A DNA stretch of 8,286 nucleotides. Source: Bacteroidota bacterium. GTDB lineage: Bacteria > Bacteroidota > Bacteroidia > JAADEI01. Each line of letters opens with the position of its first letter. Within the stretch, counting starts at the first letter, position 1. The stretch lies in assembly GCA_015490475.1 (NCBI GenBank), contig WFXT01000008.1:1-8286 (forward strand). Reading direction: 5' to 3'. Of the stretch, positions 5,084-8,286 are shown one piece after another. Below the pieces are notes generated by a model. It saw only the letters and a list, made by a program, of their open reading frames with translations, was not told where the DNA came from and ran no database searches. A program made the translations under genes and the position numbers.

Positions 5084-5537
5084 TGCCCTTTGATTTTGCA
5101 AGGTTTGACAAAAGTTCGTCTTTAGCTTTGGAACCAGTGGATGACCCAAAAAAGAATGCTATTATCTGAGTCAAAATTGAACTGCTTGCCCCAGCAAGCA
5201 AGTAAATAATGTTTTCTTTCTCTGCTGGAATGTCCACAAACAGGATGGCATACCACAAACCAAGTGCCAGTCCCGTGAAAAACAAAGCAAATAAATAGAT
5301 AAACCGACGGGCAAAGGTATCAGACTGCTTTAATGCAGTCTCTTGCATCCGACGTGCCGAATCCCTGTCCTTAATCTCCAGTTCAAGGAGGCGACGTCTC
5401 AGCTCAGTCCGCTCCTCAGCGTTTGTAACCACTTCGTCTATTATGGAGCGAACCTCCCTGAGAACCATAGAGGCAGCCTCCCCAGCCTCCTTAACAGGAG
5501 ACCCAAAAATCCTCTTTAAGATAGGTGTCTTCCCCAT
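5076..5537 (-). CDS. Holin-like two-TM membrane protein
   Basis: A 153-aa protein. A charged helical N-terminal half (residues 17-75, with runs such as ERTELRRRLLELEIKDRD) precedes two hydrophobic helices at residues 79-101 and 109-130. Between them is a short acidic turn. The second helix ends in FFFGSSTGSKAKDELL, a signature often seen at the end of the last TM in phage holin-type proteins. Such proteins make the lesion in the inner membrane that lets cell-wall enzymes act. It starts inside the end of the DUF5675 gene (22-base overlap) and is followed by the microprotein and M23 genes, which fits a lysis cassette. The holin label rests on topology, motif and context, not on a database match. 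Confidence 0.65.
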   Translation of the reverse strand: MGKTPILKRIFGSPVKEAGEAASMVLREVRSIIDEVVTNAEERTELRRRLLELEIKDRDSARRMQETALKQSDTFARRFIYLFALFFTGLALGLWYAILFVDIPAEKENIIYLLAGASSSILTQIIAFFFGSSTGSKAKDELLSNLAKSKGNG

Positions 5538-5929
5538 TTAGCAGAAACTATTTTGAGCTTTGCCCGTCCACCATTCTGTATCAGCAACTCTCTAAAATCT
5601 TCTGTTGCTTCTCTACTCACAGACATAAAATCATCTCGCATGTTGAACATATACCCGGGCATCAAGCAACCCTGTGTATTCTTGACCGTGTTACCGGGAT
5701 GGAACTCAATGGCTGTTCGCCCGGGTACATCCAACACACGTGCATATTTCCATCGCCCCGTGCTGTCCAACTCTACAATGTACTCGCCATCTGGGATGCA
5801 ACTCTCATTTCGGCGATTGTTTCGCCATGGCGGTTCCAGAACAAAAAACTTTTTGCCACCAAACTCCATAACTCCAAGTGTGTAGCGAGGTCCCGTAATG
5901 AACCGCTTCAAAATGATTTCCTCCATCAT
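5516..5929 (-). CDS. DUF5675-family protein
   Basis: A 137-aa protein with the hallmarks of DUF5675. These are TLGVM near the N-terminus (residues 17-21), VLEPPW (30-35), SCIPDGEY (43-50) and IEFHPGNTVKNTQGCLMPG (74-92), which carries H77, N80 and C88. The family is common in phages and prophages next to lysis genes; its biochemical activity is, to my knowledge, not settled. I chose the ATG at 5929 because it makes an ATGA overlap with the upstream gene, is preceded by GGTGGG and places the conserved core at the normal position. An in-frame ATG at 6010 would add 27 residues that only mirror the coding sequence of the neighbour. No signal peptide or TM segment is present. Confidence 0.82.
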   Translation of the reverse strand: MMEEIILKRFITGPRYTLGVMEFGGKKFFVLEPPWRNNRRNESCIPDGEYIVELDSTGRWKYARVLDVPGRTAIEFHPGNTVKNTQGCLMPGYMFNMRDDFMSVSREATEDFRELLIQNGGRAKLKIVSAKWGRHLS

Positions 5930-6147
5930 CCCACCAATTTTGAAAAGAGGAATTGAACAATTAGTGTAGCTGCCGAAGAGAAAAGGGCTGACAAAACTGC
6001 CGTTCTCCATTGCAACAATGTTAGTTTGATTTCAAACTGTGTGAAACGCCTTTCCAAATCATCAATTTTCTGGACTAAGCCTTTTTGTCCCAGAACTTCG
6101 TGTTCCAAAACCTTAACCCGTGCCTCCAAACCGTTTTTGCCTTCCAT
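5926..6147 (-). CDS. Coiled-coil plus TM protein, XhlA-like
   Basis: A 73-aa protein in which a heptad-patterned helix (about residues 6-43, ARVKVLEHEV through KIDDLERRFTQFEIKL) leads to one hydrophobic helix near the C-terminus (about residues 50-71, AVLSALFSSAATLIVQFLF). This is the layout of XhlA-type proteins, small phage proteins that associate with holin and endolysin function. It lies directly ahead of the DUF5675 and holin-like genes, which supports the idea. The ATG at 6147 is preferred to an in-frame TTG at 6153 that would overlap the previous stop. The resemblance is architectural only; any small membrane coiled-coil protein would look similar. Confidence 0.65.
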   Translation of the reverse strand: MEGKNGLEARVKVLEHEVLGQKGLVQKIDDLERRFTQFEIKLTLLQWRTAVLSALFSSAATLIVQFLFSKLVG

Positions 6148-6149
6148 TC

Positions 6150-6569
6150 TCAAATTGGTTTAATGCCGTTAGCGGCAAGGATTTGATTGACCAGTGCCAT
6201 TTCTGATGGCGATAAGAACGACCTTAGATAATCCACAAGGCTACGGTTGTATAATTCCTGAAACTTGGCAGCTAGTGCATTGAAGTCTGCTTGTGTTTGG
6301 AGGGCAGCCATTGCTGCATAGACCGCCTCCTCGTCATCATTAAACCAGCTCTTGGCTGAATAGATAGTGTCGGCAAGGCGACGCAAATCACTCTCTGAAA
6401 GAGTCAAAATGGTCTCTGGATATTGCTGGCCACCGCTTGTGTCCAGCCACTCTTGAATCATTTGCTTGCGGCGTATACTCCTTCTAATCAGCCATATAGC
6501 GACACCTATTATAATCAGCAATATCACAATGCTGATTATAAAACCCGGTTTAGCAAGCAATTGCTTCAT
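6150..6569 (-). CDS. N-terminally anchored helical-domain protein
   Basis: A 139-aa protein. A strong TM helix at residues 8-28 is followed by a basic stretch (RRSIRRK), then a Gln/Gly-rich turn. The compact helical domain (residues 55-139) contains LTLSESDLRRLADTIY, DDEEAVYAAMAAL, QADFNALAAKFQELY and SLVDYLRSFLSPSEMALVNQIL. The pattern of a D-D-E helix, a t-x-aDf helix and an L-x-x-L-R-s-f-L helix resembles small annexin-like or phage/Bacteroidota helical repeats, but I cannot name a family with confidence. It is the only member of this membrane-protein block with the anchor at the front, so its domain should face the opposite way from those of the tail-anchored proteins. It starts right after the 50-aa gene. 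Confidence 0.72.
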   Translation of the reverse strand: MKQLLAKPGFIISIVILLIIIGVAIWLIRRSIRRKQMIQEWLDTSGGQQYPETILTLSESDLRRLADTIYSAKSWFNDDEEAVYAAMAALQTQADFNALAAKFQELYNRSLVDYLRSFLSPSEMALVNQILAANGIKPI

Positions 6570-6572
6570 TCC

Positions 6573-6725
6573 TTACCGTTTTGCAATGAGAACAATCAGA
6601 ATGGCGAGCAATAGCAACGCCATTGCCACCTGTGAGACAGTCTGAACCTTTTGTGCAAATTCCAGCTGTTGTGCCGACTGTTCTGCTTTGTCTATGAATA
6701 GCCTTATTCTGTCCCACAGGTTCAT
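6573..6725 (-). CDS. 50-aa tail-anchored membrane protein
   Basis: A short gene easily missed because a longer, non-protein-like frame overlaps it. It encodes MNLWDRIRLFIDKAEQSAQQ, an amphipathic helix to about residue 33, and a TM helix at about residues 34-47 ending IAKR. This is the same plan, helical N-terminal part then C-terminal TM then basic end, seen in the four genes upstream. It begins 3 bases after the stop of the previous gene and ends 3 bases before the next ATG, filling the gap exactly. Function unknown; a small virion-membrane protein is the natural reading. Confidence 0.75.
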   Translation of the reverse strand: MNLWDRIRLFIDKAEQSAQQLEFAQKVQTVSQVAMALLLLAILIVLIAKR

Positions 6726-6728
6726 GCA

Positions 6729-6989
6729 TCACTTCTTTTTTATAATGGCAAGCAACAAGGCAATAAAGGCAATGAACAGGGCAACACCACCAAGCAGTAT
6801 TGCCGTATTAGTTTTTGACCGCATTTCTGCCTCAAAAGAATCAATAGCCTGCTGGAGGGCATAGAGCTGCTCCTGTGATGCCTGTGCTCCCCCACCGCCC
6901 AGTCCTCCTAATATAGATGGCAGTAGGCTCAACAATGCCTGTCCAAGAGTTACTTCCATCGCTGCATTATTTTGTGATTGCTCAGCCAC
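6729..6989 (-). CDS. Tail-anchored membrane protein with glycine-rich segment
   Basis: An 86-aa protein from the GTG at 6989, which sits 4 bases after the stop of the gene before it. An upstream ATG at 7028 is rejected because the added residues lie inside the neighbour's coding end, and an ATG at 6959 is possible. Residues 13-35 are a hydrophobic glycine-rich stretch (LGQALLSLLPSILGGLGGGG), residues 38-58 a helix (EQLYALQQAIDSFEAEM), and residues 62-83 a TM helix ending KKK. The glycine-rich part may be a second membrane-interacting helix. No family is recognised. It belongs to the run of tail-anchored proteins. Confidence 0.72.
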   Translation of the reverse strand: MAEQSQNNAAMEVTLGQALLSLLPSILGGLGGGGAQASQEQLYALQQAIDSFEAEMRSKTNTAILLGGVALFIAFIALLLAIIKKK

Positions 6990-6993
6990 TGCT

Positions 6994-7314
6994 TTACTTC
7001 TTGCGCATGAAGTAAATCGCAATGGCAATGATGATAATCAAGAACAGAATGCCTGCTCCTATCCACAACCATTTGGTGCCTCCGCTCCTCTTGATTTGAA
7101 ACTGTTGATTCTGTTGCCCAGATTGTTCCTCTTGTGTTTGAACTTGAGTATTTGCCTCCTGCTGTACACCAGTGTTTTGCATGACTCCTTGATTTTCTAC
7201 CTGAGAAACCACTTCTTCTGTTGGTTCTGAGGTTGATTCTGAAGGGGCACCCACAACATAATTGTCATCATCGCCCCAGAAAAGCCAATCAAGTGGCAAT
7301 GGAATTATTATCAT
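6994..7314 (-). CDS. Tail-anchored membrane protein with Gln/Glu-rich linker
   Basis: A 106-aa protein. The first 15 residues are hydrophobic and aromatic (MIIIPLPLDWLFWG), then an acidic DDD turn. Residues 20-76 are a low-complexity Ser/Thr/Glu/Gln/Val linker that is probably disordered, and residues 81-103 are a TM helix (KWLWIGAGILFLIIIIAIAI) with an RKK end. The linker would allow the N-terminal patch to reach away from the membrane, as expected of a protein tethering a membrane to a protein shell. The function is inference; no family is recognised. It starts 4 bases after the stop of the gene before it. Confidence 0.72.
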   Translation of the reverse strand: MIIIPLPLDWLFWGDDDNYVVGAPSESTSEPTEEVVSQVENQGVMQNTGVQQEANTQVQTQEEQSGQQNQQFQIKRSGGTKWLWIGAGILFLIIIIAIAIYFMRKK

Positions 7315-7318
7315 TGCT

Positions 7319-7945
7319 TCACTTTTTTAACATGAAAACAATGACCAGCACTATGATTAAAAGCAGAACGCCACCGCCAATTAAAAACCACTTCCTTTTA
7401 CTGCTTTTTTGGCTTGCCGTTTGTCCTTGTTGAAATTGAGTAGTGCCAGTGGGTGTCAAAAAATTTTGCTGACCGCCCAAACCTATTGAACCCCCACTTG
7501 CTCCAGAACCATATGATGGAACATATCCTCCCGTCCCAACAGAACCATTACCACCAGAAGACGGAGGAGGGCTTGTTTCACTATATGGCGATATAGCGAT
7601 TTCCTCGTCTTCTATAACTATTATGAAGCTTTTGCCCAGTTTTTCTGCTACTTTCTGGGCTATTGCTTTTTTGTCCTCTTTAGAAATTCCTTCAGGACCA
7701 GATGGCTGAAACTGTTTTAAAAAGCCTTCGGCATACAACTGCTTCATTATGTTGAATATCTTGTTTGCTGTCAGCTTGTCAACTTTGAAAAATATTGTCC
7801 AATAGGCACTATATCTGATGTCTCGCTCCTTGGACATTCCAATAGAATATATGCCTTTGTCAGGTATATACTCCTGAAAAATCACCCACCCTTCGGGATA
7901 CTTCTTCTTGGGTCCTACCTGTCCATATATCCACCATTCTGCCAT
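7319..7945 (-). CDS. Tail-anchored protein with soluble N-terminal domain and Gly/Ser/Pro linker
   Basis: A 208-aa protein, the largest of the tail-anchored group. Residues 1-115 form a mixed alpha/beta domain with aromatic strands (MAEWWIYGQVGPKKK, GWVIFQEYIPDKGIYSIGMS), a helix with NKIFNIMKQLYAEGFLKQF and a strand pair (SFIIVIEDEEIAISP). Residues 120-182 are a low-complexity G/S/P/T/Q linker, and residues 184-206 a TM helix ending in KK. The likely role is a virion or envelope protein with an exposed or capsid-facing head on a flexible stalk. The N-terminal domain is not one I recognise. The ATG comes 6 bases after the previous stop, with no clear Shine-Dalgarno. Confidence 0.75.
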   Translation of the reverse strand: MAEWWIYGQVGPKKKYPEGWVIFQEYIPDKGIYSIGMSKERDIRYSAYWTIFFKVDKLTANKIFNIMKQLYAEGFLKQFQPSGPEGISKEDKKAIAQKVAEKLGKSFIIVIEDEEIAISPYSETSPPPSSGGNGSVGTGGYVPSYGSGASGGSIGLGGQQNFLTPTGTTQFQQGQTASQKSSKRKWFLIGGGVLLLIIVLVIVFMLKK

Positions 7946-7951
7946 TATTAG

Positions 7952-8286
7952 TCATTTCCGAGCAAGGAAAACCACAAGGATTATTACAAGTAAAAGAACT
8001 CCAAGTCCTATTCCTCCCCACAGGAGAAAATTGGAGCTGTCTTCCTTCTTCTGTTGGGCTTGCATCATGTAGTATTGCTGTTGGGGCGGACCCCCCACTC
8101 CGGCACTTCCCAGTGCCTGTTGAACACCTCCAAGGGCACCACCAATGGTTTGACCCACTCCTCCAATTAAGTTGGTCACGCCACTGGCAGCACCCCCAAG
8201 GGTGTTCCCCACCAGCGAGAGCCCGCCACCAACAACGCCACCGATGAAATCACCGATGGCACTGCCTGTCTCCTTTATCTCAGTGC
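7952..8286 (-). CDS. Glycine-zipper tail-anchored membrane protein, 5' end cut by window edge
   Basis: The frame stays open to the right edge with no upstream stop, so the true start lies outside the window. Calling the internal GTG at 8212 would remove 24 residues that clearly belong (TEIKETGSAIGDFIGGVVGG and on). The visible 110 residues comprise a long GG-patterned amphipathic stretch (DFIGGVVGGG, LGGAASGVTNLIGGVGQTIGGALGG), a Gln/Tyr-rich linker (PPQQQYYMMQAQQKK) and a TM helix near the end (NFLLWGGIGLGVLLLVIILV) with an ARK tail. Glycine-zipper stretches commonly insert into or cross membranes. It is probably a virion-membrane protein; no family is recognised. Confidence 0.75.
   Translation of the reverse strand, partial: TEIKETGSAIGDFIGGVVGGGLSLVGNTLGGAASGVTNLIGGVGQTIGGALGGVQQALGSAGVGGPPQQQYYMMQAQQKKEDSSNFLLWGGIGLGVLLLVIILVVFLARK

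Noticed and set aside
4542..5093. Long plus-strand open frame of 183 codons.
   Set aside because: It is antisense to the M23 gene with its complete catalytic motifs and to the basic microprotein; the translation has no domain pattern.
5930..6010. N-terminal extension of the DUF5675 protein from the ATG at 6010.
   Set aside because: The added 27 residues lie wholly within the XhlA-like gene, and the ATGA overlap at 5929 gives a normal family start.
6550..6732. 60-aa minus-strand frame.
   Set aside because: The translation is Cys/His/Gly-rich without protein-like structure, overlaps the start of the next gene and competes with the convincing 50-aa gene at 6573-6725.
6990..7028. N-terminal extension of the tail-anchored protein from the ATG at 7028.
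   Set aside because: It lies inside the end of the previous gene; the GTG just after that gene's stop is more natural.
8267..8280. Sequence resembling the reverse complement of the Tn5 mosaic end (CTGTCTCCTTTATCT).
   Set aside because: It matches CTGTCTC and then diverges, and it lies inside an intact, sensible reading frame (TEIKETGSA), so it is coincidence and not adapter.

Overview
The window looks like part of the genome of a virus or provirus that infects bacteria, probably one with a membrane inside the virion. This is inferred from gene content only: no major capsid, packaging ATPase, polymerase or integrase gene is visible. The bacterial host is suggested by cell-wall and lysis genes: an M23 endopeptidase, a DUF5675-type protein, a two-TM holin-like protein and an XhlA-like coiled-coil membrane protein. 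Many genes in this stretch encode very small single-TM proteins. I cannot name the host.

Layout. Bases 1-17 are a remnant of the Nextera/Tn5 mosaic end, so the left edge is a library artefact and real sequence starts near base 18. Two plus-strand genes follow (50-1001): an XRE-type regulator with a coiled-coil tail and a two-TM protein. They converge on, and overlap by 101 bp, the last gene of a long minus-strand array that fills the rest of the window. Read in transcription order (right to left), that array has four blocks. (1) Virion-membrane-like proteins (8286-6150): a gene cut by the right edge, four small proteins with C-terminal TM anchors and basic tails (one of them a 50-aa gene at 6573-6725), and a protein with an N-terminal anchor. 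(2) A lysis and entry block (6147-4479): XhlA-like protein, DUF5675 protein, holin-like protein, a 36-aa KGG-motif/poly-arginine microprotein, and M23 peptidase. (3) Two uncharacterised, structural-looking proteins (4482-3542) and a TM microprotein whose reading frame is broken by one base (3542-3412). (4) A tandemly duplicated two-gene cassette, TIR-like/Rossmannoid protein plus PIN-domain nuclease, twice (3369-2401 and 2404-1438), followed by two small membrane proteins (1451-901).

The minus-strand genes are packed with ATGA or other short overlaps, which points to one polycistronic unit with coupled translation. No promoter or intrinsic terminator is convincing, and there is no gene-free stretch longer than about 130 bases. 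No tRNA, rRNA, CRISPR array or insertion sequence was seen.

The most promising undescribed system is the duplicated TIR-like/PIN cassette. Each copy pairs a putative sensor or NAD-type enzyme fold with a putative RNase that keeps its acidic residues. One sensor is membrane-anchored and the other soluble, and the two copies share a 13-bp motif at the same distance from the inferred ancestral start codon. A defence, superinfection-exclusion or toxin-like role is inference. The second notable item is the KGG/poly-Arg microprotein, which could be a genome-condensing peptide.
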